Below, piece after piece: positions 27,241 through 36,342 of a stretch of 64,000 nucleotides of DNA. Where the stretch lies: assembly GCF_033097365.1 (NCBI RefSeq), contig NZ_AP028461.1, positions 930,001 to 994,000 of the forward strand, read 5' to 3'. The notes below the pieces were generated by a model. The model saw only the letters and a list, made by a program, of their open reading frames with translations. It was not told where the DNA came from and did not search any database. A program made the translations under genes and the position numbers. Position 1 is the first letter of the stretch. Every line of letters begins with the position of its first letter. The stretch is from Actinoplanes sichuanensis. GTDB lineage: Bacteria > Actinomycetota > Actinomycetes > Mycobacteriales > Micromonosporaceae.

Positions 27241-28298
27241 CCCTCAGCGAAGGCACCGGGCTACAGACGCCGGCGCACACCGGCCCCGAGCCCGAACTGC
27301 CGGGCGGTCGTAAACGGTCGTGGGCCGGTGAGTCGGGTGAGTCGGTGACCCGCAATCTGGTCCTGGTCGGGGTGCTGATCGCGCTGATCGTGATCGGTGC
27401 CATCACCCAGCCGGAGCTGTACGGCAACTCCACCTGGGTGTGGACCAACATCCTGTCCATCCTGCAGTTGGCGTCGGTGGTCGGCGTGGTCACGGTGGGT
27501 ATGACCTTCGTGATCATCGGCGGGGGCATCGACCTGTCGGTGGGCGCGATCGTCGCCCTGGCCGGGGTGTGGTGCACGACGCTGGCCACCCAGTCCTACG
27601 GCGCGGCCGGCATGATCTTCACCGCGATCGTGGTCGGTGTGGCGGTCGGGCTGATCAACGGGGTGCTCATCTCGTACGGCCGTCTCGTGCCCTTCATCGC
27701 TACCCTGGCGATGCTGGTCTCGGCCCGTGGCCTGGCCGCGGCGATCTCCGGCAAGCAGACGCAGATCTCCTCGAACACCTTCATCAACAGCATCGCCAGC
27801 TCGAAGCTGTTCGGTGTCCCGTGGCTGGTCTACATCCTGGCCGCGGTGGCGGTGGCCGGCTGGATCCTGCTCAACCGCACCACCTTCGGCCGCCGCACGG
27901 TCGCCGTCGGCGGCAACCCGGAGGCCGCCCGGCTGGCCGGCATCAACGTCAAACGCCACACCATGCTGCTGTACGGGCTGTCCGGCCTCTGCTGCGGCAT
28001 CGCGGCGATCATGCTCACCTCACAGGCGACCTCCGCGCAGGCGGCCATGGGCAACCTGTACGAATTGGACGCCATCGCCGCCGCGATCATCGGTGGCACT
28101 CTGCTCAGCGGCGGACGGGGCACGATCGTCGGCTCCATCCTGGGTGTCCTGATCTTCGCGACGATCACGAATCTGTTCGCCATCAACGGTCTCTCCACCG
28201 AGGCCCAGAACATGGTGAAGGGCGGCATCATCGTCGCCGCAGTGCTGGTCCAGCAGTTCCGATTCAAATCCCTCACACGATTCTTCGCCCGCAACTAA
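27237..28298 (+). CDS. CUT2 sugar ABC transporter permease (RbsC type)
   Basis: 353-aa inner-membrane permease with about 8-10 spans. It has the BPD_transp_2 hallmarks GMTFVIIGGGIDLSVGAIVA, GLINGVLISYGRLVPFIATL and GRRTVAVGGNPEAARLAGI. The GTG start overlaps the ATPase stop (GTGA). It would form a homodimeric channel. The sugar cannot be read from sequence. Confidence 0.93.
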   Translation: MTLSEGTGLQTPAHTGPEPELPGGRKRSWAGESGESVTRNLVLVGVLIALIVIGAITQPELYGNSTWVWTNILSILQLASVVGVVTVGMTFVIIGGGIDLSVGAIVALAGVWCTTLATQSYGAAGMIFTAIVVGVAVGLINGVLISYGRLVPFIATLAMLVSARGLAAAISGKQTQISSNTFINSIASSKLFGVPWLVYILAAVAVAGWILLNRTTFGRRTVAVGGNPEAARLAGINVKRHTMLLYGLSGLCCGIAAIMLTSQATSAQAAMGNLYELDAIAAAIIGGTLLSGGRGTIVGSILGVLIFATITNLFAINGLSTEAQNMVKGGIIVAAVLVQQFRFKSLTRFFARN

Positions 28299-28321
28299 AA
28301 GCAACTGAAAAAGCGCGGTGA

Positions 28322-28338
28322 CCGTTGACGAACAACGG
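28322..28338 (+). other. Small hairpin between permease and binding-protein genes
   Basis: CCGTTG-ACGAA-CAACGG, a perfect 6-bp stem in the 100-bp gap of an otherwise overlapping operon. Such hairpins often stabilise the binding-protein message or set its higher expression. That role is inferred. Confidence 0.45.
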
Positions 28339-28398
28339 CCGCCGGGATCCGTACACCCTGAAATCGCTCCTTTTCCGAAACAGACATAGGAGATGGTC

Positions 28399-29457
28399 AT
28401 GTCCAAGATCAATTCCGACCTGTCACGACGCCGGCTGCTCTTCGGCGGCGCCGCGGTGGGTGCGGGGGCACTCCTCACCGCCTGCACCAGCAACGAGGCC
28501 GCCCCGACCCCGGCACAGACCAAGGCCGCCGACACCACCGGGGGCGGCAACGCGGCGCCCGGTACCAAGGTCACCATCGGGTTCTCCGCACCGGCCGCCG
28601 ACCACGGCTGGATCGCGGCCATCACCAACAACGCCAAGGCCCAGGCCGCGACCTTCTCCGACGTGGAGTTCAAGTCGGTCGAGGCGGGCGCCGACGCCGC
28701 CGCCCAGCGCGCCGCGCTGTCCACCCTGATCGGCCAGAAGCCGACGGTGATCGTGCTGCTGCCGCATGACGGCAAGGAGCTCAACTCGTTCGGCCTGGAG
28801 GCGATGGCCGCCGGCATCCCGGTGGTCAACCTGGACCGCGCGTTCCCGGACGCCCGCGCCTACCGCACCCAGATCATGGGCGACAACTACGGCATGGGTG
28901 TGGCCGCCGCCGACTACATCATCACCCAGATGAAGGTGAAGGGCGTGGCCAGCCCGATCATCGGCGAGATCGCCGGCATGGACGAGCTGGAGCTGACCCA
29001 GACCCGGTCCAAGGGCTTCTCCGACACGCTGGCCGCGGCCGGGTTCAAGGTAGCCAACCGGCGGGCCGCCCGGTTCACCGTCGACTCCGGACAGCAGGAG
29101 GCGTCCCAGCTGCTGCAGGCGCTGCCGCGGATGGACGCCGTGTGGAACCACGACGACGACCAGGGTGTCGGCGTGCTGGCCGCGGTCAACCAGGCCGGCC
29201 GCAAGGAGTTCATCATGGTCGGCGGCGCCGGCTCGAAGCAGGCGATCGAGACGATCCAGGCCGACAACACGGTACTCAAGGCGACGGTCACCTACAGCCC
29301 GTCGATGGCCTCCTCGGCGATCTCCCTGGCCCGGCTGATCGGTCAGAAGAAGGGCATGGCCGACCTGGTGGAACTCCAGGTGCCCAAGGAGATCGTGCTG
29401 GCCTCGGAAACCATCACGAAGGAGAACGCGAGCAGCTACATCCAGCTCGGGTTCTGA
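28399..29457 (+). CDS. Sugar-binding protein of CUT2 transporter, Tat lipoprotein
   Basis: 352-aa periplasmic-binding-protein type I. The N-terminus combines a twin-arginine motif (SRRRLLFGG) with lipobox LLTAC, so it is probably exported folded and lipidated. The ligand domain shows VTIGFSAPAADHGWIAAITN, TVIVLLPHDGKELN and AVWNHDDDQGVGVLAA, as in ribose/inositol-type binders. ATG 28399 is chosen over 28393 because AGGAG is then correctly spaced. It is the third gene of the transporter operon. Confidence 0.9.
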   Translation: MSKINSDLSRRRLLFGGAAVGAGALLTACTSNEAAPTPAQTKAADTTGGGNAAPGTKVTIGFSAPAADHGWIAAITNNAKAQAATFSDVEFKSVEAGADAAAQRAALSTLIGQKPTVIVLLPHDGKELNSFGLEAMAAGIPVVNLDRAFPDARAYRTQIMGDNYGMGVAAADYIITQMKVKGVASPIIGEIAGMDELELTQTRSKGFSDTLAAAGFKVANRRAARFTVDSGQQEASQLLQALPRMDAVWNHDDDQGVGVLAAVNQAGRKEFIMVGGAGSKQAIETIQADNTVLKATVTYSPSMASSAISLARLIGQKKGMADLVELQVPKEIVLASETITKENASSYIQLGF

Positions 29458-29480
29458 CCGCGTACGGGGGGAGACCCATC

Positions 29481-30695
29481 TTGTCCACGCAATCAAGCCT
29501 GCGGGTCGGCATGGTCGGCTACGCGTTCATGGGCGCCGCGCACTCCCAGGCGTGGCGCACCGTGAACCGCGTGTTCGACCTGCCGCTGCACGTCCGGATG
29601 ACGGCGGTCTGCGGCCGTGACGAGGCGAACGTCGCCGCGGCGGCGGCCCGGCTCGGCTGGCAGGAACACACCACCGACTGGCGGTCACTGGTGACCAGGG
29701 ACGACATTGATCTGATCGACGTCTGCACCCCCGGTGACAGCCACGCCGAGATCGCGATCGCGGCCCTCGCAGCCGGTAAACACGTGCTCTGTGAGAAGCC
29801 ACTGGCGAACACCATCGCCGAGGCGCGGGAGATGGCCGCCGCGGCCGCCCGTGCCGAGGCGAACGGCGTCCGGTCGATGTGCGGATTCAACTACCGCCGG
29901 GTTCCCGCGGTCACCCTGATGCGGCGGATGGTCGCCGACGGGCGGATCGGCGAGATCCGGCACATCCGCGCCGTCTACCTCCAGGACTGGATCACCGATC
30001 CACAGTTCCCGCTGGTCTGGCGGTTGCAGAAGGACAAGGCGGGTTCCGGTGCCCTCGGTGACATCGGGGCGCACATCATCGATCTCACCCAGTTCGTCTC
30101 CGGTCAGCGCATCACCGGGGTGACCGCGCTGACCGAGACGTTCGTCAAGGAACGGCCGCTGCCGCAGGCCTCCAGCGGCCTCAGCGCCTCCACCGAGGAG
30201 AACGGCGGCAGCGGTACGGCCACCGGCCCCGTCACAGTCGACGACGCCGCGCTGTTCCTGGCCCGGCTGGACGGCGGAGCCATCGCCACCTACGAGGCGA
30301 CCAGGTTCGCCACCGGCCGTAAGAACGGGCTGCGCGTGGAGATCAACGGCTCGCGCGGATCGGTGGCGTTCGACTTCGAGCGGATGAACGAGCTGGAGTT
30401 CTACGACGCCACCGAGCCGTCCGGCGAACAGGGCTTCACCCGCATCCTGGTGACCGAACCCGATCACCCGTACCTGTCGGCGTGGTGGCCGCCCGGCCAC
30501 GGCATCGGCTACGAGCACGCGTTCACCCACCAGGCCCGTGACCTCGTCGAAGCGATTGCGACAGGCGGCTCGCCCACTCCGTCGTTCGCCGACGCGCTGC
30601 AGGTGCAACTGGTGCTGGACGCGGTCATCCGCTCCGCCGACCACGGCTCCGGTTGGACCGATGTGGAGCCGATCCTCGCGGAGGTGGCCGCCTGA
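29481..30695 (+). CDS. Gfo/Idh/MocA family sugar or inositol dehydrogenase
   Basis: 404-aa NAD(P)-dependent oxidoreductase: an N-terminal Rossmann fold (RVGMVGYAFMGAAHSQAW), VCTPGDSHAEIAIAALAAGK, the catalytic-region motif CEKPLANTIAEAREM, and a C-terminal domain with KAGSGALGDIGAHIIDL (Lys and His in the expected positions). The start is TTG 29481, placed by the GGGGGGAG site ahead of it. The next in-frame ATG is 29511. As last gene of the ABC operon it likely oxidises the imported sugar or cyclitol. Confidence 0.9.
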   Translation: MSTQSSLRVGMVGYAFMGAAHSQAWRTVNRVFDLPLHVRMTAVCGRDEANVAAAAARLGWQEHTTDWRSLVTRDDIDLIDVCTPGDSHAEIAIAALAAGKHVLCEKPLANTIAEAREMAAAAARAEANGVRSMCGFNYRRVPAVTLMRRMVADGRIGEIRHIRAVYLQDWITDPQFPLVWRLQKDKAGSGALGDIGAHIIDLTQFVSGQRITGVTALTETFVKERPLPQASSGLSASTEENGGSGTATGPVTVDDAALFLARLDGGAIATYEATRFATGRKNGLRVEINGSRGSVAFDFERMNELEFYDATEPSGEQGFTRILVTEPDHPYLSAWWPPGHGIGYEHAFTHQARDLVEAIATGGSPTPSFADALQVQLVLDAVIRSADHGSGWTDVEPILAEVAA

Positions 30696-30780
30696 CCATC
30701 GCCGCTTGAACCTCCCCGTCGCCCGCGAGGGTCCGGCCACGGTGCGCCCCGTGACCGGACGGGCGGCGGAGAGAAAACCA

Positions 30781-30827
30781 CCACCCGGCGACGGTACGGA
30801 CGGGATTCCCGTACCCGGGCCGGGTGG
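30781..30827 (+). terminator. Two-tier hairpin downstream of the dehydrogenase gene
   Basis: CCACCCGG (30781-30788) pairs with CCGGGTGG (30820-30827). Inside it GGTACGG (30793-30799) pairs with CCGTACC (30809-30815). Together with the next hairpin it separates the ABC operon from the ebo operon. The 240-bp gap has no gene. Confidence 0.6.
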
Positions 30828-30838
30828 CCGATGACCGG

Positions 30839-30873
30839 CAGGCGGAGCCGGAACGCCGCACCGGCTCCGCCTG
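30839..30873 (+). terminator. Second strong hairpin before the ebo operon
   Basis: Perfect 13-bp stem (30839-30851 with 30861-30873) with a 9-base loop and no U-tract. It lies 11 bases after the first hairpin. Confidence 0.65.
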
Positions 30874-30887
30874 TCCGCCGCACGAGC

Positions 30888-30928
30888 CGCCAACGAATCG
30901 TCGCCACGAATCGTCGCCAACGAATCGG
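30888..30928 (+). repeat. Triple direct repeat just upstream of the ebo operon
   Basis: Three 13-14 bp copies of CGCCAACGAATCGT (30888-30901, 30902-30914 lacking one A, 30915-30928 ending GG), ending 7 bp before the first ebo-operon start. It could be a regulator-binding array or a short tandem expansion. Confidence 0.75.
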
Positions 30929-30935
30929 AGGAGTC

Positions 30936-32096
30936 ATGTCCCTGGGTGTCTGGCTGGTCGGCGGCCGCGGAAGTGTCGCGGTCACCAGCATCGTCGGAGC
31001 TCTCGCCCTGCGCGCCGGTCTGGCCGCGCCGACCGGCTGCGTCACCGAACTACCCGACCTGAGCGGCGCCGACCTGCCCGGGTTCGGCGACCTCGTCTTC
31101 GGCGGCCACGACCCGTCGGCGGTGCCGCTGACCAAGAAGGCCGAGGCCCTCGCCGACGCCGGAGTGGTGCCGGCGTCGCTGGTGGCGGCCGTGCACACCG
31201 ACCTCACCGCGGTGGACGCCGACATCCGGCCGCTGCCGCACGCCGCCACCCAGGCGGCCACCGCCGGACTGATCGTCGCCGACCTGGTGGAGTTCCGGGA
31301 ACGACACCGCCTGGACCGGGTCGTCGTCATCAACGTCGCCTCCACCGAGCCGGTACCGGACGACGATCCGGCGTACGAGAGCCTCGCCCGGCTCGAAACG
31401 GCGATGACCGGCGAACGGCAGGTGCTGCCACCGAGCGCCCTCTACGCGTATGCCGCGTTGCGGGCCGGCTGTCCCTATGTCGATTTCACCCCGTCCACCG
31501 GCGCCCGGCTGCCGGCCCTGGCCGAACTCGCCGAACGGCAGCGACTGCCGTACGCCGGACGGGACGGCAAGACCGGGGAGACGCTGCTCAAGTCGGTGCT
31601 GGCGCCGATGTTCGCGCAGCGGCACCTGGAGGTGCGCACCTGGTCCGGGTTCAACCTGCTCGGCGGCGGCGACGGGGCCAACCTGGCCGATCCGGCCGCG
31701 AACAGTGCCAAGAGCGCCAGCAAACAGCGGGTGCTGCAGGAGACGCTCGGGCAGCAGCCGCAGGGCACGGTCCGGATCGAGTACGTCGAGGACATCGGCA
31801 ACTTCAAGACCGCCTGGGACCTGGTCACGTTCGCCGGGTTCCTCGGCACCCGGATGCGCCTGGAGTTCACCTGGCACGGCTGTGACTCGGCGCTGGCCGC
31901 CCCGCTGGTGCTGGACCTGGCCCGGCTGACCGCGGCCGCCCACGCCGCCGGACGGTCCGGGCCGCTCACCGAGTTGGCGTTCTTCTTCAAGGACCCACTC
32001 GGCGACGTCCCGCACGGCCTGGCCGACCAGTGGCGGCTGCTGACCGAATTCGCCGCGACCCTCACCCCGCGCAGCGACCCGGAAGCCGCGGCATGA
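30936..32096 (+). CDS. Inositol-3-phosphate synthase-like protein of the ebo operon
   Basis: 386-aa cytoplasmic protein of the myo-inositol-1-phosphate synthase family. It has an N-terminal NAD-binding motif (GVWLVGGRGSVAVTSIVGAL), NVASTEPVPDD, YVDFTPSTGARLPAL and the family motif GRDGKTGETLLKSVLAPMFAQR, followed by WSGFNLLGGGDG. True synthases convert glucose-6-phosphate to inositol-1-phosphate. This one may make a variant cyclitol phosphate for the cluster. ATG 30936 follows GGAGGAG. The stop overlaps the EboC start (ATGA), tying it firmly to the operon. Confidence 0.85.
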   Translation: MSLGVWLVGGRGSVAVTSIVGALALRAGLAAPTGCVTELPDLSGADLPGFGDLVFGGHDPSAVPLTKKAEALADAGVVPASLVAAVHTDLTAVDADIRPLPHAATQAATAGLIVADLVEFRERHRLDRVVVINVASTEPVPDDDPAYESLARLETAMTGERQVLPPSALYAYAALRAGCPYVDFTPSTGARLPALAELAERQRLPYAGRDGKTGETLLKSVLAPMFAQRHLEVRTWSGFNLLGGGDGANLADPAANSAKSASKQRVLQETLGQQPQGTVRIEYVEDIGNFKTAWDLVTFAGFLGTRMRLEFTWHGCDSALAAPLVLDLARLTAAAHAAGRSGPLTELAFFFKDPLGDVPHGLADQWRLLTEFAATLTPRSDPEAAA

Positions 32097-32935
32097 CCGG
32101 GTGGCGGGACATCGCCCGGCTGGTTCGTGCGCCCGCCGCGCTGTCCGTGCCGGGTGACGTCGTCGCCGGGGCGGCCGCCGCGGGCACGCTGCGGCCGCGG
32201 ACGCTGGGACTGGCCGGGGCCTCGGTCTGTCTCTACTGGGCCGGGATGGCCGCCAACGACTGGGCCGACCGGCACATCGACGCGGTCGAACGCCCGGGGC
32301 GGCCGATCCCGTCCGGCAGGGTCAGCCCCCGCACCGCGTTCGGCATCGCCGCCGGACTGACCGGTGCGGGCCTCGCCCTGGCCGCGGCCGCCGGAGGGCG
32401 ACGTGCCCTCGCGGTCGCGGCGCCACTGGCCGGGGCGGTCTGGACCTATGACCTGGTCGCGAAGAACACCGTGGCGGGACCGGCCGTGATGGCGGCCTGC
32501 CGTGGCCTCGACGTGCTGCTCGGTGTCGGCCACGGGCGGCATCGGGCGGCACTGCCCGCGGCTCTCACGGTGGCGGCTCACACGTATCTCATCACGGTCC
32601 TGTCCCGTCGGGAGACGACCGGCGCCGACGCCGCGCTGCCGTCGGTGACCCTCGCCGGCACCGCGGTCGTGGCCGGCCTGGCCGCCTCGCGGCAGGCACC
32701 GGCCGCCGGGCTGCTCTCGGCCTGGTACGCGGCCCGGTTCGGCGCCGCCCAGCAGCGTGCGCTGGCCCGCCCGGACGCGGCCGCGCTGCAGAACGCGGTG
32801 GCCGCCGGAATCACCGCGTTCCCCGCCCTGCAAGGGGCATTGACCGCCCGGGCTGGTTCGCCGGTCGCCGGCGTCGCCGTCGCCGGTGCCGCGGTTGCCG
32901 CGAAACACCTGGCGAAGGTGGTGAGCCCGACGTGA
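32093..32935 (+). CDS. eboC: UbiA-family prenyltransferase-like protein EboC
   Basis: 280-aa integral membrane protein with about 7-9 spans. The first UbiA Asp-rich motif is canonical (NDWADRHIDAVERPGRPIPSG). The second region reads YDLVAKNTVAGPAVMAACRGLDVLLG, the form typical of EboC rather than DxxxD. UbiA enzymes transfer a polyprenyl chain to a ring or sugar acceptor. The substrate of EboC proteins is not established to my knowledge. The same operon encodes a polyprenyl diphosphate synthase, a likely donor source, and a cyclitol-phosphate synthase, a possible acceptor source. Confidence 0.88.
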   Translation: MTGWRDIARLVRAPAALSVPGDVVAGAAAAGTLRPRTLGLAGASVCLYWAGMAANDWADRHIDAVERPGRPIPSGRVSPRTAFGIAAGLTGAGLALAAAAGGRRALAVAAPLAGAVWTYDLVAKNTVAGPAVMAACRGLDVLLGVGHGRHRAALPAALTVAAHTYLITVLSRRETTGADAALPSVTLAGTAVVAGLAASRQAPAAGLLSAWYAARFGAAQQRALARPDAAALQNAVAAGITAFPALQGALTARAGSPVAGVAVAGAAVAAKHLAKVVSPT

Positions 32936-33828
32936 TCCCCGTGGGAGAGCCCGACCGAGGCAGGTCTCAGCGCGGGGATTCGGGACCTGGCGATCAAGGG
33001 CTGCGGTTCGGGTACGGGACGAACGGGTTCGCCAACCACCGGCTCGACGACGCGCTCGCGGTGATCGCCGACCTCGGTTACGACGGGGTGGCGCTCACGC
33101 TCGACACCGATCATCTCGACCCGTTCGCGGACGAACTGCCCCGCCGGGTCGCCGCGGTCGCCGCCCGCCTGGAACGGCTGAACCTCGGCGTGGTGATCGA
33201 AACCGGCGCCCGCTACCTGCTCGACCCGTGGCGCAAACACTCGCCGACCCTGCTGGAGGAAGGCCGTGAGCTGCGGCTCGACTTCCTGCGACGGGCTGTC
33301 GACATCGGCGCCGACCTGGGCGCCGAGGCGGTGTCGTTCTGGGCCGGCATTCAGCCCGCCGACGTCGACGACACCACCGCCTGGGACCGGCTCGTCGACG
33401 GCTGCGCGCAGACTCTCAAAAGAGCCGAGCAGAAGGGTGTGACGCTCGGCTTCGAACCGGAACCCGGCATGCTCGTCGACGACATCGCCGCCTGGCGGAG
33501 GCTGCACACCGCCCTCGGCGCACCCCCCGGATTCGGCATCACCCTCGACATCGGACACTGCCGCTGCCTGGAACCCGACCCGGTCCCGGACTGTGTCACC
33601 GCGGTCGCCGAGCACCTGGTCAACGTACAGATCGACGACATGCGGCGGGGTACCCACGAGCACCTCGAGTTCGGCACCGGGGAGATCGACTTCCCGCCGG
33701 TGCTGGCCGCCCTGTCCGCCGCCGGATACACCGGCCTGGTCGCGGTCGAGCTGCCCCGCCACTCACACGCCGCCCCCACGGTGGCGGCGCGGTCCCTGGA
33801 CTTCCTGAGAGCCGCCCAGAAGCACTGA
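32932..33828 (+). CDS. Sugar phosphate isomerase/epimerase-like TIM-barrel protein
   Basis: 298-aa AP-endonuclease-2 family TIM barrel. Metal-site candidates are visible in LGFEPEPGMLVDDI (Glu), ITLDIGHCRCLEPDP (Asp, His), VNVQIDDMRRGTHEHLEFGTG (Asp, His) and VAVELPRHSHA (Glu). It would isomerise or epimerise a sugar or cyclitol. GTG 32932 overlaps the EboC stop. The first 25 residues are polar and atypical, so a later start is possible. Confidence 0.82.
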   Translation: MIPVGEPDRGRSQRGDSGPGDQGLRFGYGTNGFANHRLDDALAVIADLGYDGVALTLDTDHLDPFADELPRRVAAVAARLERLNLGVVIETGARYLLDPWRKHSPTLLEEGRELRLDFLRRAVDIGADLGAEAVSFWAGIQPADVDDTTAWDRLVDGCAQTLKRAEQKGVTLGFEPEPGMLVDDIAAWRRLHTALGAPPGFGITLDIGHCRCLEPDPVPDCVTAVAEHLVNVQIDDMRRGTHEHLEFGTGEIDFPPVLAALSAAGYTGLVAVELPRHSHAAPTVAARSLDFLRAAQKH

Positions 33829-33838
33829 AGGAGGCGTC

Positions 33839-34360
33839 ATGGAACAGAACGCGTGGCTCACCGACGCCGTCGCGCGAGTCAGCGCCGACCCACCGAGGAT
33901 CGTGCGGGCGTTCGCCGCGGCCGGCCGGCACAGCGACGACGCGACCGGCGCACGGATCCGGCTGCTGCTGGCCCTGCCGCCGGACGTGCTGCCGCACTGG
34001 GTCGACGACCTGTACCGGCACGGCGACAACAACGAGAAGCTGGCCGTGCTCACCGCGCTGCCGGATCTGCCGATCGGCGCCGAGGCCGTCCCGCTGCTGC
34101 ACGACGCGATCCGCACCAACGACACTCGGCTCGTCGCGGCCGCCCTCGGCCCCTATGCCCGACACCTCGATCAGCACGCGTGGCGGCATGCCGTGCTCAA
34201 GTGCGTCTTTCTGGCCGTACCCCTGGACGTCGTGTCCGATCTGGACCAGCGGGCCGACCGGGAGCTGACCGCGATGGTGGCCGCTCTGCGCGCGGAGCGC
34301 GAAGCGGCCGGGCGGCGGCTGCCGGCGGACGCGTATCGCCTGCTCGACCCCATCCCCTGA
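33839..34360 (+). CDS. eboA: EboA family protein
   Basis: 173-aa all-helical soluble protein with no known catalytic motif. The hallmark near the C-terminus is HAWRHAVLKCVFLAVPLDVV followed by DRELTAMVAALRAERE and PADAYRLL, as in EboA proteins of cyanobacteria and proteobacteria. EboA is required with other Ebo proteins for export of some hydrophobic metabolites (e.g. scytonemin intermediates). Its biochemical role is unknown. ATG 33839 follows GGAGG, 10 bp after the TIM-barrel gene. Confidence 0.87.
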   Translation: MEQNAWLTDAVARVSADPPRIVRAFAAAGRHSDDATGARIRLLLALPPDVLPHWVDDLYRHGDNNEKLAVLTALPDLPIGAEAVPLLHDAIRTNDTRLVAAALGPYARHLDQHAWRHAVLKCVFLAVPLDVVSDLDQRADRELTAMVAALRAEREAAGRRLPADAYRLLDPIP

Positions 34361-34375
34361 TCGCCTGGAGGTCCC

Positions 34376-35227
34376 GTGCGCATCCTCGACCCGCATATCC
34401 ACATGACCTCACGCACCACCGACGACTACCAGCGGATGGCCGCGGCCGGTGTCCTGGCCGTCGTCGAACCCGCGTTCTGGCTGGGCCAGCCCCGGACGAA
34501 TCCGGGCTCGTTCGCCGACTACTTCGACTCGCTGGTCGGGTGGGAGCCGTTCCGGGCCGCCCAGTTCGGCATCCGTCACCACGCCACCATCGCCCTCAAC
34601 CCGAAGGAGGCGAACGACCCCCGTTGCCGTCCGGTGCTCGACCTGGTGCCGCGCTATCTGGACAAGGATTCGGTGGTCGCGGTCGGGGAGATCGGGTACG
34701 ACTCGATGACCCCCGAGGAGGACGAGGCGTTCACCCGGCAGCTGGCGATGGCCGTGGAGTACGAGCTGCCGGCCCTGGTGCACACCCCGCACCGGGACAA
34801 GGCGCACGGCGTGAAACGAACCCTGGACGTGGTCCGGGAGAGCGGCATCGACCCGGGCCGGGTGGTGGTCGACCATCTCAACGAGGTGACCGTCGCCGCC
34901 GTGCACGACTCCGGCTGTTGGATGGGGTTCTCCATCTACCCGGACACCAAGATGTCGCCCCCGCGGATGGTGGAGATCCTGCGCGAGCACGGCCTGGACC
35001 GGGTGCTGGTCAACTCGGCCGCCGACTGGGGCAGGTCGGATCCGTTGCTGACCGTGCGGACCGGGGAGGCGATGCTCGCCGCCGGGTTCAGCGACGACGA
35101 TGTGGACCGGGTGCTGTGGCGCAATCCGGTGGAGTTCTACCGGCAGTCCGGGCGGCTCGACCTCAATGACGTCGCCGATACCGGGCCGCTCTTCGAGGGC
35201 AGCTCGATCCTGCGCGGGGGCAGCTGA
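34376..35227 (+). CDS. eboB: TatD-like metal-dependent hydrolase EboB
   Basis: 283-aa amidohydrolase-superfamily protein. Metal ligands are visible: His7 and His9 in ILDPHIHM, Glu in VAVGEIGYDS, His in LVHTPHRDKAHG and VVVDHLNEV, and Asp in NSAADWGRSDPL. TatD proteins are usually nucleases, but the EboB branch lies in metabolite-traffic clusters and its substrate is unknown. GTG start after GGAGG. The stop shares a base with the next start (TGATG). Confidence 0.87.
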   Translation: MRILDPHIHMTSRTTDDYQRMAAAGVLAVVEPAFWLGQPRTNPGSFADYFDSLVGWEPFRAAQFGIRHHATIALNPKEANDPRCRPVLDLVPRYLDKDSVVAVGEIGYDSMTPEEDEAFTRQLAMAVEYELPALVHTPHRDKAHGVKRTLDVVRESGIDPGRVVVDHLNEVTVAAVHDSGCWMGFSIYPDTKMSPPRMVEILREHGLDRVLVNSAADWGRSDPLLTVRTGEAMLAAGFSDDDVDRVLWRNPVEFYRQSGRLDLNDVADTGPLFEGSSILRGGS

Positions 35228-36342
35228 TGCGGCTGCGCCGACCGGACGGCCGGCCGGTGCATCTGAGCTACTGCACCAATGTGCATCCGGCCGAGGACCT
35301 GCCCGGGATCATCGGGCAGTTGGACACGTACGCCGTACCGGTGCGGGAACGTCTCGACGCCGACGTGCTCGGCCTGGGACTGTGGCTGGCCGCTCCGGTG
35401 GCCGCCGCCCTGGCCGACGACGGCGAGGCCCGGCGGCTGCTGCGCCGCGAACTCGACGCGCGCGGCCTGGAGGTGGTGACCCTCAACGGTTTCCCCTACG
35501 AGGCGTTCCAGGCGCCGGTGGTCAAACACGCCGTCTACCGGCCGGACTGGACCACCACGGCCCGCCTCGACTACACCCTCGACCTGGCCCGGGTCCTGGT
35601 CGACCTGCTGCCCGACGACGCCGAACGCGGGTCGGTGTCGACGCTGCCGCTGGCCTGGCGCGAGCCGTGGCCGCAGGCGCAGCGCGACGCGGCCCGGCAC
35701 CGGCTGGACCGGCTCGCCGAAGGTCTAGCCGAGATCGCCTGGCAGACCGGCCGGGTGGTGCGGGTCGCGTTCGAACCCGAGCCGGGCTGTGTGGCCGAGA
35801 CCACCACGCAGGCCGTCGACATGCTCGCCGGGACCGACACCGACCGGCTCGGCGTCTGCCTGGACCTGGCCCACCTGGCCTGCGCCTGGGAGGACCCCGC
35901 CGACGCGGTGACCAGGCTGGCCACGGCCGGGATCCCGGTGGTGAAGGTGCAGGTGTCGGCCGCCCTGGAAGTGGCCGATCCGGTCGCCGCCCGGCCGGTG
36001 CTGGAGCAGTACGCCGAACCCCGGTTCCTGCACCAGACCCGGAGCGCCGCCGGGCACGCCTGCGACGACCTGGATCTGGCGCTGGCCGAGAACCCGCCCG
36101 GCCCGTGGCGCATCCACTTCCACGTTCCGCTGCACGCACCACCGGCGCCACCGCTGACCGCCACCACACCGCTGCTGCGGGAGGCGCTCGCGGTCGTCGA
36201 CTGCGACCACTTCGACGTGGAGACCTACACCTGGGACGTGTTGCCGGCCGGGCAGCGCCCCACCTCGCCCGCGGGACTGGCCGACGGCATCGCCGGTGAA
36301 CTGGCCTGGACCCGCGACCAGCTGACCGGAGCTCACGCATGA
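35227..36342 (+). CDS. eboE: Metabolite traffic protein EboE
   Basis: 371-aa xylose-isomerase-like TIM barrel with the EboE start pattern HLSYCTNVHPAEDLPGIIGQ and the conserved TLNGFPYEAFQAPVVKHAVY, RVAFEPEPGCVAETT, LGVCLDLAHLACAWED and VDCDHFDVETYTWDVLP. The putative metal or acid residues are Glu in FEPEPG, Asp/His in LDLAHL and Glu in VETYTW. It is one of the most specific markers of ebo clusters. The 4-bp overlap with the next gene (ATGA) supports co-translation. Confidence 0.9.
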   Translation: MRLRRPDGRPVHLSYCTNVHPAEDLPGIIGQLDTYAVPVRERLDADVLGLGLWLAAPVAAALADDGEARRLLRRELDARGLEVVTLNGFPYEAFQAPVVKHAVYRPDWTTTARLDYTLDLARVLVDLLPDDAERGSVSTLPLAWREPWPQAQRDAARHRLDRLAEGLAEIAWQTGRVVRVAFEPEPGCVAETTTQAVDMLAGTDTDRLGVCLDLAHLACAWEDPADAVTRLATAGIPVVKVQVSAALEVADPVAARPVLEQYAEPRFLHQTRSAAGHACDDLDLALAENPPGPWRIHFHVPLHAPPAPPLTATTPLLREALAVVDCDHFDVETYTWDVLPAGQRPTSPAGLADGIAGELAWTRDQLTGAHA

